From: Flavobacteriales bacterium UBA958
Lineage (GTDB): Bacteria > Bacteroidota > Bacteroidia > Flavobacteriales_D > Crocinitomicaceae
Direction: 5' to 3'
DNA: 39,969 nucleotides
Assembly (NCBI GenBank): GCA_002293045.1
Contig: DBCM01000129.1
Location: 43,037-83,005 of the forward strand
This document shows, in pieces, positions 31,919 through 39,879 of the stretch (positions within the stretch are counted from its first letter, which is position 1; each line of letters begins with the position of its first letter). Made by a program: the position numbers and the translations under genes. Under the pieces are notes generated by a model. It saw only the letters and a program-made list of their open reading frames with translations. It was not told where the DNA came from and ran no database searches.

Positions 31919-32483
31919 AAAACATATCGACGTTATTTTCACTGAACTCTTGAATCGATATCAAGGGTTTTTCTTACATCAAATTCGTGCAAAGTTTGAA
32001 GGTGAGGAAGTATATGATGTGTATCAAGAATTTTGCATTCACCTCTATCAGATTCTATCGACTAAATACAGCACCGACATTGATTTATTTAATACGCGTT
32101 CGTGGTTAAAGGCGGTGGTGTCTAATTTTAGTATTTCGATGCTGCGTAAGAAGCACAAAAAACGCCAAGTAAATCTAATTTCTGAGGAAAAAACAAGCAT
32201 AGCTCGGGCGAATTACTCAGACGAATCAGACCATACTGATCAACCGAAAGGCGAGCCAGATTATTATCATGCCATGTCGGATGTATTGCTTCAGCTGAGT
32301 AAACGCGATGCACTCATACTCAAACTAAAGTACTACTATGGCGTGCCTTCTGCACGCATTGCGCGAATCATGAATGTGGCTCATGTAGATGTAACCATAG
32401 GCCGATTAAAGCAACGGATTATTAAAAAATCTGGAGTCAAAGACCTGGACTCCTTGCTCAGTGCCTATCCTTGGTTGAGTTAA
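31908..32483 (+). CDS. Sigma-70 family RNA polymerase sigma factor
   Basis: 191 residues from the ATG at 31908 (MVDKKHIDVIFTELLNRYQG); a TTG at 31863 would extend it into the upstream gene. Region 2-like: VYDVYQEFCIHLYQILSTK and NTRSWLKAVVSNFSISMLRKKHKKRQ, where the basic end may bind the -10 region. Region 4-like: ALILKLKYYYGVPSARIARIMNVAHVDVTIGRLKQRI, a helix-turn-helix for -35 binding. The size suits the extracytoplasmic-function class. It overlaps an unknown protein gene by 11 bases, and no anti-sigma or FecR-type gene is near. Confidence 0.88.
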   Translation: MVDKKHIDVIFTELLNRYQGFFLHQIRAKFEGEEVYDVYQEFCIHLYQILSTKYSTDIDLFNTRSWLKAVVSNFSISMLRKKHKKRQVNLISEEKTSIARANYSDESDHTDQPKGEPDYYHAMSDVLLQLSKRDALILKLKYYYGVPSARIARIMNVAHVDVTIGRLKQRIIKKSGVKDLDSLLSAYPWLS

Positions 32484-32493
32484 GGGAACTCAA
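32475..32493. terminator. Weak hairpin between convergent genes
   Basis: TTGAGTT, loop AAGGG, AACTCAA: a 7-bp perfect stem at the shared 3' ends of the sigma-factor and GlsB-like genes. No T-tract follows on either strand, so it is at best a weak bidirectional terminator. Confidence 0.25.
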
Positions 32494-33404
32494 TACGCCA
32501 TATGCCGTTCCTTCTTTTCAGGAAATATATCGGCGATAGTTACTAAAATACCGGTTTCTTCTACCCCCCCAAATTCTGGATTTACCGCGGTGCCGAATGT
32601 TTTCATAGTAGGCGATAAATTCATGTAAATGTTGACTAATGGAGGAATAAACTCACCTTTTTCTCGAATGTGCGCGTTGAGTACCTTGAATCCATCTTTA
32701 AAATCCAACCCGAGCAGTTGGCTGTCCGCATAGGCGCGGTCATAATCCTGAATCAAGGGATGAAAGGGTTTCATCAAGCCTTCTCGGTCGGGAAAATAGG
32801 TGTGCATAAAATGTAGCAGAAAATCCCTACTGGCCGTATCGTAATTCGGATACATGGTTACTTTTCCAAAGAAATATTTAATTTCTGGGTGTTCGCGAAC
32901 TAAAACACCCAGCCCATCCCAAATGTTGTCCAATGCGAATAATCCTTTTCTGGGATTTACCGTTGGTTGAAAATTAGGTTGAACCCAACTGCGGCCAAGT
33001 TCAATGGTGTAGGGGAGATATTGACTTATAAAGGCTTCGGTGAAGTCAAAATAATGAGTGGTGGATAAATGGATGTTCCCTTCCTTGTCCATCGCGCGTT
33101 CGCAAAATGCAAAGCGATATCCACCGATGATTTCTTCATCTTCCGGTGACCAAACAATGAGTTGCTCATAAGCATATTCTCCGAGGTCGTATTCATCAAG
33201 ATCGATAGATAAGCCCGTTCCTCCTCCAGACGCCCGGAAGGTAATCTCTCTCAGGCGTCCAATTTCTTGAACTACATTGGGAGCATTTGTATTATTTACA
33301 ATGTATATTTCATTGTCTCCTTTTCGAGTGGTTCGAATGAGTCCACTGCGGTTGAGTTCTTCTTTCAGAATCGACTTTGAAATTGCTTCAATGATTGGTT
33401 CCAT
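32490..33404 (-). CDS. GlsB/OlsB-like N-acyltransferase (GNAT fold)
   Basis: 304 residues. GNAT-like fold seen in REITFRASGGGTGLSIDLDEYD (~53) and IIGGYRFAFCERAM (~92), with LGRSWVQPNFQ (~137) and DNIWDGLGVLVREHPEIKYFFGKVTM typical of the ornithine-lipid N-acyltransferase family. It would join a 3-hydroxy fatty acid to the amino group of an amino acid. With the upstream PlsC-like gene (17-base overlap) it matches the GlsB-GlsA pair of Bacteroides, which makes glycine lipids, or OlsB-OlsA for ornithine lipids. Which amino acid is used cannot be told from sequence. Confidence 0.85.
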   Translation of the reverse strand: MEPIIEAISKSILKEELNRSGLIRTTRKGDNEIYIVNNTNAPNVVQEIGRLREITFRASGGGTGLSIDLDEYDLGEYAYEQLIVWSPEDEEIIGGYRFAFCERAMDKEGNIHLSTTHYFDFTEAFISQYLPYTIELGRSWVQPNFQPTVNPRKGLFALDNIWDGLGVLVREHPEIKYFFGKVTMYPNYDTASRDFLLHFMHTYFPDREGLMKPFHPLIQDYDRAYADSQLLGLDFKDGFKVLNAHIREKGEFIPPLVNIYMNLSPTMKTFGTAVNPEFGGVEETGILVTIADIFPEKKERHMAY

Positions 33405-34218
33405 GTGTTTTGGGAATGAGGTAAAGTTGTTCTTTTATTTCTTGAGCGATGAGGTGTTCATCTTTGGTGTCCTCCGTTGAATCCAAGATTATAGCATCTC
33501 CGGTAGTAAAAACGATTTTCTTCCCCCGTTGTTTATAAAGTTCGTCTGCCAAGTATAACATTTCCAGGGTGCTTTTTATTCCAAGCCATGTTCTTACTCG
33601 ATGCAAGCCATAAAAGAAACGCGATAATTTTCCCTCAATATGCACTGGAATAATGGGATGTCCCGTTTCCTTAGCATAGGACACAAAGGTGCGTTTCCAT
33701 TCAAGGTCCATAATCACTCCCTGTTGTTTTCTGCTCACAAGACCGGCTGGAAAAATACATACTGCCTTATCTGAGTTGAACATGGCTGCGATTGTTTTTC
33801 GCGTATCACTTCGATTTTTTCCGTGCTTATTAATGCCTACAAATAAGTCTCGCAGCGGCGTTATATTCAATAAGATATCATTTACTAAGAATACTAAATC
33901 AGGACGATGGTGCTTCAGTGCCACAATAAATGCGACTCCATCTACGCCCCCAAGGGGATGGTTTAAGGCGATAATTACCGGCCCCGTCTTTGGAATTCGT
34001 TCCATTCCATGAAATTCAATGTCAATGCCTAGGTAGGAGATAACTGCCTCACAGAATTCATGATTTTTTAAATGCCCGTTTTCCGCTAGAAAGGCGTTAA
34101 TTTCTTTTTGATGGATAATGCGCTCTAAGTAGGCGATTACAAATCCTGGCAGTTTGTTTAATAGCTTTGGATTTTTATCCCCAATTATTTTTCGAATGTC
34201 GATATGGAGTTCATTCAT
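33388..34218 (-). CDS. PlsC-like 1-acyltransferase, GlsA/OlsA-like
   Basis: 276 residues from the ATG at 34218 (MNELHIDIRKIIGDKNPKLL). Acyltransferase motif I reads IALNHPLGGVDG (a spacing variant of NHx4D that I recall from Bacteroidota members); motif III-like FPAGLVSRKQQG (~170) and IIPVHIEGKLSRFFYGLHRV (~205) follow. It would add the second fatty acid, by ester bond to the 3-hydroxyl, to the lyso-aminolipid made by the neighbouring N-acyltransferase. No clear membrane helix is visible; it is probably membrane-associated. It is expressed with genes 32490-36385. Confidence 0.85.
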   Translation of the reverse strand: MNELHIDIRKIIGDKNPKLLNKLPGFVIAYLERIIHQKEINAFLAENGHLKNHEFCEAVISYLGIDIEFHGMERIPKTGPVIIALNHPLGGVDGVAFIVALKHHRPDLVFLVNDILLNITPLRDLFVGINKHGKNRSDTRKTIAAMFNSDKAVCIFPAGLVSRKQQGVIMDLEWKRTFVSYAKETGHPIIPVHIEGKLSRFFYGLHRVRTWLGIKSTLEMLYLADELYKQRGKKIVFTTGDAIILDSTEDTKDEHLIAQEIKEQLYLIPKTHGTNH

Positions 34219-34229
34219 GCGAAACAAAT

Positions 34230-35018
34230 CTAAGAATAATCTGACATCTCGGGGTTGAATAGAATGCTTAATCCATCGTATGCCGCTTCTACCGTCTGGG
34301 GTAACTTAGATTGAATCTCTTCATGAGTACCGAATAAATGAGAGATATGCGTTAGGTAGGTCCGCTTGGGACGAATGTCATCGATAAACGCGAGTGCTTC
34401 CTCTAAATTGAAATGGGAAATGTGTGGAGATTCGTGAAGGCAATTAATGATCAATATTGGAATGTCGCGAATTAATTTCCGTGAGGATTCAGGTACGGTT
34501 TTAGCATCGGTGATGTAGGCTAAATCTCCCATACGGTATCCAAAAACGCGAAGTTTGTGATGCCAAACGGGGATGGGAGTAATGTGAATGTCATTTATAG
34601 AAAAGGGGGTCTCATCAATTTCACACAAGCTTACTTTCGGGATACCCGGATAATTGCTATTGAAGATGTAGGCATAACTCTGATGAAGGGCCTTAATGAC
34701 TTCGCTGGGAGCGTAAAGCGGCATGGCTTGCGCATGGATGTAATTGAAGGCTCTCACATCGTCTAATCCACCAACATGGTCTCTGTGCTCATGCGTATAC
34801 AAAATGGCGTCTAATTTCATGACCTTTTCACGCAGCATTTGATACCTGAAGTCAGGTCCTGTATCGATGCAAATGGTATGCTCGGCAACCTCCACCAATA
34901 CGCTGCTCCGCAAACGGTGATCGTTCTGTTCTTGAGACTGACAAACATAACATGAACAAGCGGGCATGGGAACGCCTTGTGAAGTGCCTGTTCCTAGAAA
35001 TGTTAACTTACCTTTCAC
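34230..35018 (-). CDS. PhnP-like MBL-fold phosphodiesterase
   Basis: 262 residues. GTGTSQGVPMPACSCYVCQS at the N-terminus (possible Zn-binding C21, C23, C26), then IDTGPDFRYQM (~51) and the canonical THEHRDHVGG (H76, H78, D80, H81). Later PVWHHKLRVFGYRM, AYITDAK, INCLHESPHISH and THISH supply the remaining metal ligands. This is the PhnP-type branch of RNase Z-like MBL enzymes that cleave cyclic phosphodiesters; in bacteria without phn genes the natural substrate is unclear. It starts by overlapping the exonuclease stop by four bases. Confidence 0.88.
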   Translation of the reverse strand: MKGKLTFLGTGTSQGVPMPACSCYVCQSQEQNDHRLRSSVLVEVAEHTICIDTGPDFRYQMLREKVMKLDAILYTHEHRDHVGGLDDVRAFNYIHAQAMPLYAPSEVIKALHQSYAYIFNSNYPGIPKVSLCEIDETPFSINDIHITPIPVWHHKLRVFGYRMGDLAYITDAKTVPESSRKLIRDIPILIINCLHESPHISHFNLEEALAFIDDIRPKRTYLTHISHLFGTHEEIQSKLPQTVEAAYDGLSILFNPEMSDYS

Positions 35019-36385
35019 AACCGTACGAGTTTAAATCCAGTCCCTTTTCGAAGGTACAAATTAATAATGGAGCGAATGTCTCGGTTTTCATCTTTTAGTT
35101 GAACAAATCGTTTCCAATATTCCGGCGAAGAGCTGTTGAAGTGAAATGGCGCATATCCATGGCCTCTGTAGGTTCCCCGTTCAATCCAAATAATGCTGCG
35201 TTCCATTTTTGAACGGCCTTTATCAATGATGTAAAAGCTGTCTTCTTCATAACTCATAGCACGGATCATTTGGCTTACCTTTTCATTGTATTCGTCCAGC
35301 GGTTCAATGCCAATACACGCGCCTGCACATTGTTTAATGGAGTAATGAAAGCACGCATCCTTGGTGGGATAAACCCCATTGATTTTTTGGCATAAGCCGA
35401 ATTGATCACCACGGATTTTTATAAAATCATGGGCTTCTTTTCTAGAGTTGAAATAGGTTATTGGTGCAGCGGATGATTTACTGGTAAGACCCACCTTCAG
35501 GGTTAAATACCCTTGATCATCCGGTTCATCGTAGAGTCCATAGGTGAAAATCGATTTTCTTAACTGTCGATTGAATTTTGGTTTGTGAGTCTTAATCAGC
35601 TCGCTTTCTAGCAACATCGCAATTAACTCTGAGCCCGTTAGCTCGTGTTCAATCCGAGCAATTTCTTGCATCATGATTTCACCTTTGTGGGTACTGTTAT
35701 TGCGCAAGTGTTGTTCCACGCGCTTTTTTATGTTTTTACTCTTTCCGATGTAGATGAGGTGATTGAATTCATCATAAAAGCGATAAACCCCCGCCTTCGT
35801 AGGTAGTTCATCAATTGCATCGATGCTTAATTTTGGATTTACTTTTTTCGGATTAATCTCATGCTGAATAAAAGATGCCAAGTTATTGGGATCCTTGTGA
35901 TACATGAGGTCGAATATTTTTGCGGTAGCCAAGGCATCTCCGCCAGCGCGGTGTCTTCCATCAATGGGAATGCCAAGGGAAGCAGCAAGTTTTCCTAAAC
36001 TATAGGAATCGTATCCAGGAATGACGAACCTAGCGGCGCGAACGGTACAAAGGTGTGGAAATCGAAAGTCGTAGCCAAGACTTTTAAATTCATGACGCAA
36101 CATGCCATAGTCAAATCCAACATTATGCGCCACGAAAACACATCCTTCGCAAAAGGAAAGAATTTCTTTGGCGAGTTCATAAAACTTCGGTGCCTCCGCA
36201 ACCATCGGATTTGTTATGCCCGTGAGACGTACAATAAACTCCGGGATAGGCTGCTCAGGGTTTATTAGCGAGACCAATTCATCAATGATTTGAGTCCCGT
36301 CGTATTTGTACATAGCAATTTCAGTAATCTTAGATTGTTTTGGACTTCCTCCGGTGGTTTCAACATCAACGATTACATAGTGCAT
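35015..36385 (-). CDS. DnaQ-like exonuclease fused to GIY-YIG (Cho/UvrC-like) nuclease
   Basis: 456 residues in two enzymatic domains. Residues 1-165: DEDDh 3'-5' exonuclease with VDVETTGG (D7, E9), VAHNVGFDYGM (H87, D92) and HRAGGDA (H145, D150). Residues ~195-275: GIY-YIG nuclease with KAGVYRFYD, LIYIGKSKNIKKRVEQH (R222) and the catalytic Glu in a later helix (GSELIAMLLESELI). The C-terminal half follows the Cho/UvrC N-terminal region, with CxxxxxxxxC-type CFHYSIKQCAGAC. This fusion is known in bacteria as a Cho-like or DNA polymerase III epsilon-like protein and is thought to act in DNA repair. No helicase domain. Confidence 0.9.
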   Translation of the reverse strand: MHYVIVDVETTGGSPKQSKITEIAMYKYDGTQIIDELVSLINPEQPIPEFIVRLTGITNPMVAEAPKFYELAKEILSFCEGCVFVAHNVGFDYGMLRHEFKSLGYDFRFPHLCTVRAARFVIPGYDSYSLGKLAASLGIPIDGRHRAGGDALATAKIFDLMYHKDPNNLASFIQHEINPKKVNPKLSIDAIDELPTKAGVYRFYDEFNHLIYIGKSKNIKKRVEQHLRNNSTHKGEIMMQEIARIEHELTGSELIAMLLESELIKTHKPKFNRQLRKSIFTYGLYDEPDDQGYLTLKVGLTSKSSAAPITYFNSRKEAHDFIKIRGDQFGLCQKINGVYPTKDACFHYSIKQCAGACIGIEPLDEYNEKVSQMIRAMSYEEDSFYIIDKGRSKMERSIIWIERGTYRGHGYAPFHFNSSSPEYWKRFVQLKDENRDIRSIINLYLRKGTGFKLVRL

Positions 36386-36555
36386 ATTGCGAAATTAGAA
36401 ATCTTGGGTAAATGAAAAGCCATTCCTCTATTAAACTATCTTGAATTCTATACATTGGCATAAATATTCAACGTTTGGAGTGCATTAAATGCTTTTTTCA
36501 ATCAATAAAATCGTAATTTTAACCTTGAATCAATTACGCAGAAATTTATAAAGCT

Positions 36556-37890
36556 ATGAGAACAAGCCTATTTTTTGGAATCCTTTTTCTATCTCTTTCC
36601 CTAGTTGCACAAAGTAACTTAACCGTATTTAACAACGGTGGTCAAAAGTTTTACCTCATAATGAATGGGATCAAACAAAATTCAGTGGCGCAGACCAATG
36701 TAGTGGTTAGTGGTATTAAAAATGGAGGATATTCTGTTAAGTTGATCTTTGAAGACGGAAAAACAAAAGACATCGATAAAAATTTCTTTTTGGATACACC
36801 ACAGGATGTAACAACGAGAGTTGTTTTTAAAAAAGGTGTTGGGAAACTTCAGCTAGTAAGCATGGAGCCGGTTGCCGGAACAGTTGCTGCAGGTTCTGTC
36901 ACCTATCGTCCGGATAACACTGCGGTTTTTTCGGATGCAGTGACAACCACCACCACTACAACTACTCAAACGGTTTCTACGGAATCTTCAACCGTTGGTG
37001 GAAATACTACCAATGGAAATGGGAATGGAAGTGTTGGAATTCAATTCACCGCAACTACGCCAACGCCAACCACTCCAAATACCAATACCCCAGTGACGCC
37101 TTCTAATGATGGAAACGGAAGTGTAAATATTTCGGTGACAGATCCGGTTAATGGGGAGAACATCAACATGAATGTTAATATAGACATGAATGGCGCGGTG
37201 GTAGATCCAAATGCGCAGAACGTGAATATGAACATGAATGTGAATGTTTCAGGAAATGGAATCCAAGAAAACACAAGCACAACGCGTCCAGGGGCTAATG
37301 CCAATGTGAATGTGGGAACTACAACAAATAGCACAACGCAACAAACAACCACGAATGGTGCTAATGTTAATGTTAATGTCAACGGAAATGGCGTTAATCC
37401 AAGTGTGAATGCAACGGTTCCTGGTGCAACAACCAATGTTACGGTGAATGGGGGAACAGTGACTCAGAATTCTTCCAATACCACGGTAACTACCACCACC
37501 ACAACTACGAATGCAACTACTACGGTGAATGGCACGACCAATGTGAATAATGGAAGCAATATGACAAATACCGTTGGTGGAACGTCAAATGGCCGCATGG
37601 TATGTTCAAAAACCCTTTCGAATGTAGAAACCTTGAAGACCGAATTGAATGGATATTCTTTTGAAGATGACCGAGTAGGGGCATTAAAAATATCTTTGAA
37701 AAATAAATGTTTGTACGCGGCGGATGCGGTTCAAATTATGGATTTATTCACCTTCGATGCGAATCAATTAGAGGTAGCTAAGTTTCTTTCTGATCACTTA
37801 GTAGATTACGACAATGCCTCAAGCCTTGCAGCTAAGTTTGCTTTTGATTCCTCCAAAATGGAGTACATGGAATATGTAGGGAGGGATTAG
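36556..37890 (+). CDS. Secreted DUF4476 protein with Asn/Thr-rich middle
   Basis: 444 residues. Signal peptide MRTSLFFGILFLSLSLVAQ. Residues ~20-110 form a small beta domain (NLTVFNNGGQKFYLIMNGIK, GGYSVKLIFEDGKTKDI). Residues ~125-345 are low complexity, rich in Asn, Thr, Val and Gly with repeats of N-V-N, N-M-N and runs of Thr; this resembles an unstructured spacer. The last ~95 residues (MVCSKTLSNVETLKTEL, FEDDRVGALKISLKNKC, VQIMDLFTFDANQLEVAKFL) are a DUF4476 domain, common in Bacteroidota and of unknown function. No sorting domain or lipobox is seen. Confidence 0.9.
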   Translation: MRTSLFFGILFLSLSLVAQSNLTVFNNGGQKFYLIMNGIKQNSVAQTNVVVSGIKNGGYSVKLIFEDGKTKDIDKNFFLDTPQDVTTRVVFKKGVGKLQLVSMEPVAGTVAAGSVTYRPDNTAVFSDAVTTTTTTTTQTVSTESSTVGGNTTNGNGNGSVGIQFTATTPTPTTPNTNTPVTPSNDGNGSVNISVTDPVNGENINMNVNIDMNGAVVDPNAQNVNMNMNVNVSGNGIQENTSTTRPGANANVNVGTTTNSTTQQTTTNGANVNVNVNGNGVNPSVNATVPGATTNVTVNGGTVTQNSSNTTVTTTTTTTNATTTVNGTTNVNNGSNMTNTVGGTSNGRMVCSKTLSNVETLKTELNGYSFEDDRVGALKISLKNKCLYAADAVQIMDLFTFDANQLEVAKFLSDHLVDYDNASSLAAKFAFDSSKMEYMEYVGRD

Positions 37891-37910
37891 GATTCTGGAG
37901 ACAAGGTGTT

Positions 37911-37994
37911 GAGTGTTTAGTAACGAGTGTTTAGTGACAAGTGTTTAGTGACGAGTGTTTAGTGACGAGTGTTTAGTGAAGAGGTTTAGTTGAA
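37911..37994. repeat. 14-bp tandem repeat
   Basis: Five tandem copies of a 14-mer, consensus GAGTGTTTAGTGAC, at 37911, 37925, 37939, 37953 and 37967, each differing by at most one or two bases, then a degenerate sixth copy ending near 37994. It lies between the DUF4476 gene and the four-helix-bundle gene. I recall similar GTGTTTAGTG arrays near such genes in other Bacteroidota. Confidence 0.9.
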
Positions 37995-38081
37995 TAAAAT
38001 CAGCGATGTGCCTACCATGACTGAGGATTAAATTTTTTGATTAATAAGAAATTAATTTTCTTTTCGTTCTTTGAGTATTTT

Positions 38082-38429
38082 ATGTTAATAGAACGATTTG
38101 AAGATATAGTAGCTTGGAAAAAAGCAAAAGAGCTTACCTTGGAAGTTTATAAGTTATTTGAATATTGCAAAGACTTTGGTTTCAAAGATCAAATACAACG
38201 AGCTTCAATTTCCATTATGAATAATATTGCTGAGGGTTTTGAGCGGGGCACTAATAAACAATTTCAGTATTTTCTTTATGTTGCAAAAGCCTCATGTGCT
38301 GAGGTTCGATCCATGTTAATCATAGCTAAAGATCTTGGTAGAATTACAGCGACTAGTTTTCAATTTTTATTCAGACTTACCGAAGAAATTTCAAAAATAA
38401 TAGCTGGATTGTTGCGATCTATAAAGTAA
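38082..38429 (+). CDS. Four-helix bundle protein (S23/IVP-like)
   Basis: 115 residues from the ATG at 38082 (MLIERFEDIVAWKKAKELTLEVY); the TTG at 38037 is less likely. Motifs RFEDIVAWKKAKEL, FKDQIQRASISIMNNIAEGFERGT and FLYVAKASCAEVRSMLIIAKDLG are characteristic of the family found in 23S rRNA intervening sequences and as free-standing genes; the avd protein of diversity-generating retroelements is a distant relative. No rRNA or reverse transcriptase is present here. The protein forms a cationic four-helix bundle in known members, with unknown job when standing alone. It follows the 14-bp tandem repeat. Confidence 0.9.
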   Translation: MLIERFEDIVAWKKAKELTLEVYKLFEYCKDFGFKDQIQRASISIMNNIAEGFERGTNKQFQYFLYVAKASCAEVRSMLIIAKDLGRITATSFQFLFRLTEEISKIIAGLLRSIK

Positions 38430-38584
38430 TTTACAGCACGTGAAATAAAATGCGTTTTGACAATATTTTTGTTGGGATTCGTGTAGAGAAAAATAACTAT
38501 TAAATAATTGTCAATAATCTTCTGTGTTTAGGAAGCTTGAAGAAATATATTTCTAACTTCACCTCGAACTTTAAAATTTTAATA

Positions 38585-38938
38585 ATGAAAAAAATGATCG
38601 CCGTATTGGCATTTGGACTGATGTCCTTTGGAGCTGGGGCACAAGTAGTGGTAGATGGTACCAACATCAATGATTTGGACATTAAATATGTTGAACTAGT
38701 TGGTCAATCGAAATTACTTAGCTTAACCAAAATAAAAGTATTTGTGGATTATGGACAAGATTTCTCATGGAAACAGCAAGCCATTAAAAATACAGAAGGA
38801 AAAATTGCAGCATTTAACAGTATGATTGATGCATTGAATTTCATGGATGCCAACGGCTGGGAATATGTTAGTAATTACTTGATCAACAATAACGGTGAAT
38901 TAACATATAAATTTCTGTTACATAAAAAGGAAAAGTAG
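38585..38938 (+). CDS. Small secreted DUF4177-like protein
   Basis: 117 residues from the ATG at 38585. Signal peptide MKKMIAVLAFGLMSFGAGAQ. The mature part (DIKYVELVGQSKLLSLTKIKVFVDYGQ, then SMIDALNFMDANGWEYVSNYLI, then ELTYKFLLHKKEK) shows the pattern of DUF4177-like proteins, with the 'LN..G.WE.V' core and a C-terminal Lys-rich strand. Function unknown, exported to the periplasm. A strong intrinsic terminator follows by ~24 bases. Confidence 0.8.
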   Translation: MKKMIAVLAFGLMSFGAGAQVVVDGTNINDLDIKYVELVGQSKLLSLTKIKVFVDYGQDFSWKQQAIKNTEGKIAAFNSMIDALNFMDANGWEYVSNYLINNNGELTYKFLLHKKEK

Positions 38939-38962
38939 GATTTTCAATTAGAATGTAATCAT

Positions 38963-38996
38963 TAAAATCTCTCCGTTGTGGAGGGATTTTTTTTTG
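38963..38996 (+). terminator. Intrinsic terminator after the DUF4177-like gene
   Basis: Stem around AATCTCTCC, loop GTTGT, GGAGGGATT, followed by nine T. It is the best terminator on the plus strand in the window and ends the transcript of the small secreted protein. Confidence 0.85.
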
Positions 38997-39078
38997 TAAC
39001 GGAGTTTTTAATAAAGTGGGGTTCCTAAATAAACATCAGCAAAACGAAACCAGGGTAATCAGAAGTTTCATTGTTTCA

Positions 39079-39879
39079 TCACTTTTTTGTTGCCTTTAAT
39101 GCGTATACCATAGGAAGGTGATGTTGCATATGCGAGATTCTAAACCTCCCCGGTTCAAATTCTACGGTATGTTGGAAGCAGTTATATGGAGAGTAATCGT
39201 ATTCTTGGAATGAGTTAATTTCTAATCCGCGTCGAATTAGCGGGGACAAAACGTCGCTGATGCCATGGTTCCACATCACATAGTCTTGGGTGAGTTCCGC
39301 ACCTTGATCTGCATATGTTCCGGTGTACGTTTCATGGATAGCCTCGGTGCTTCGATAGGGATATTTAACGGCAGAGAAATCATCATCAAACATCCACACC
39401 ACGGGATGGAATTCTACAAAAATAAATTGCCCTTGGGGTTTCATGAATTGTGAAACAATACTGGCCCACGCATCCAAATCTGGCAACCATCCGATGGTAC
39501 CATAGCTCGTGAATACGATGTCAAAGGTCTCGGTTAAGTGCTGCGGTAACTCGTAAATGTTGCAACAAATAAATCGAACATCTGCTTGAGTTTCTATTGC
39601 AATTTTTCGTGCGCAGTCAATGGCCTTATCTGAAAAATCCACAGCGGTAACCTGAGCGCCCATTCGTTGCAAGGAGATGCTGTCTTGTCCAAAATGGCAC
39701 TGGAGGTGTAAAACGGACTTGCCTTGAATGTTTCCTAATAACTCGAGTTCGATGCCTTTCAAGGAGGATTTTCCTTTTAAGAAATTGGTCTGGTCGTAAA
39801 AATCCGATGCAATATGGATTTCGGTTTTATTATTCCAAGCGATTCGGTTGATCTCTAGGTAGTTTGAGGTTGGGGCCAT
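39079..39879 (-). CDS. Class I SAM-dependent methyltransferase
   Basis: 266 residues from the ATG at 39879 (MAPTSNYLEINRIAWNNKTE); an upstream frame to 39912 has no better start. SAM-binding motif I: SVLHLQCHFGQDSISL (~61), followed by VTAVDFSDKAIDCARKIA (motif post-I, acidic Asp), DVRFICCNIYELP (motif II) and FDIVFTSYGTIGWLPDLDAW. The C-terminal half has HPVVWMFDD and several Tyr/His that could shape the substrate site. Small-molecule methylation is likely; substrate unknown. Confidence 0.9.
   Translation of the reverse strand: MAPTSNYLEINRIAWNNKTEIHIASDFYDQTNFLKGKSSLKGIELELLGNIQGKSVLHLQCHFGQDSISLQRMGAQVTAVDFSDKAIDCARKIAIETQADVRFICCNIYELPQHLTETFDIVFTSYGTIGWLPDLDAWASIVSQFMKPQGQFIFVEFHPVVWMFDDDFSAVKYPYRSTEAIHETYTGTYADQGAELTQDYVMWNHGISDVLSPLIRRGLEINSFQEYDYSPYNCFQHTVEFEPGRFRISHMQHHLPMVYALKATKK

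Noticed and set aside
36489..36506. Hairpin GCATT/AATGC followed by T run before the DUF4476 gene
   Set aside because: The stem is short with almost no loop, and no plus-strand gene precedes it; not a believable terminator.
37041..37436. 131-residue minus-strand ORF inside the DUF4476 gene
   Set aside because: It is the complement of the Asn/Thr repeat tract, rich in Val, Phe and Thr by reading artefact, with no upstream signals.
38082..38429. Diversity-generating retroelement accessory (avd) interpretation of the four-helix-bundle gene
   Set aside because: No reverse transcriptase, template repeat or variable repeat is visible around it.
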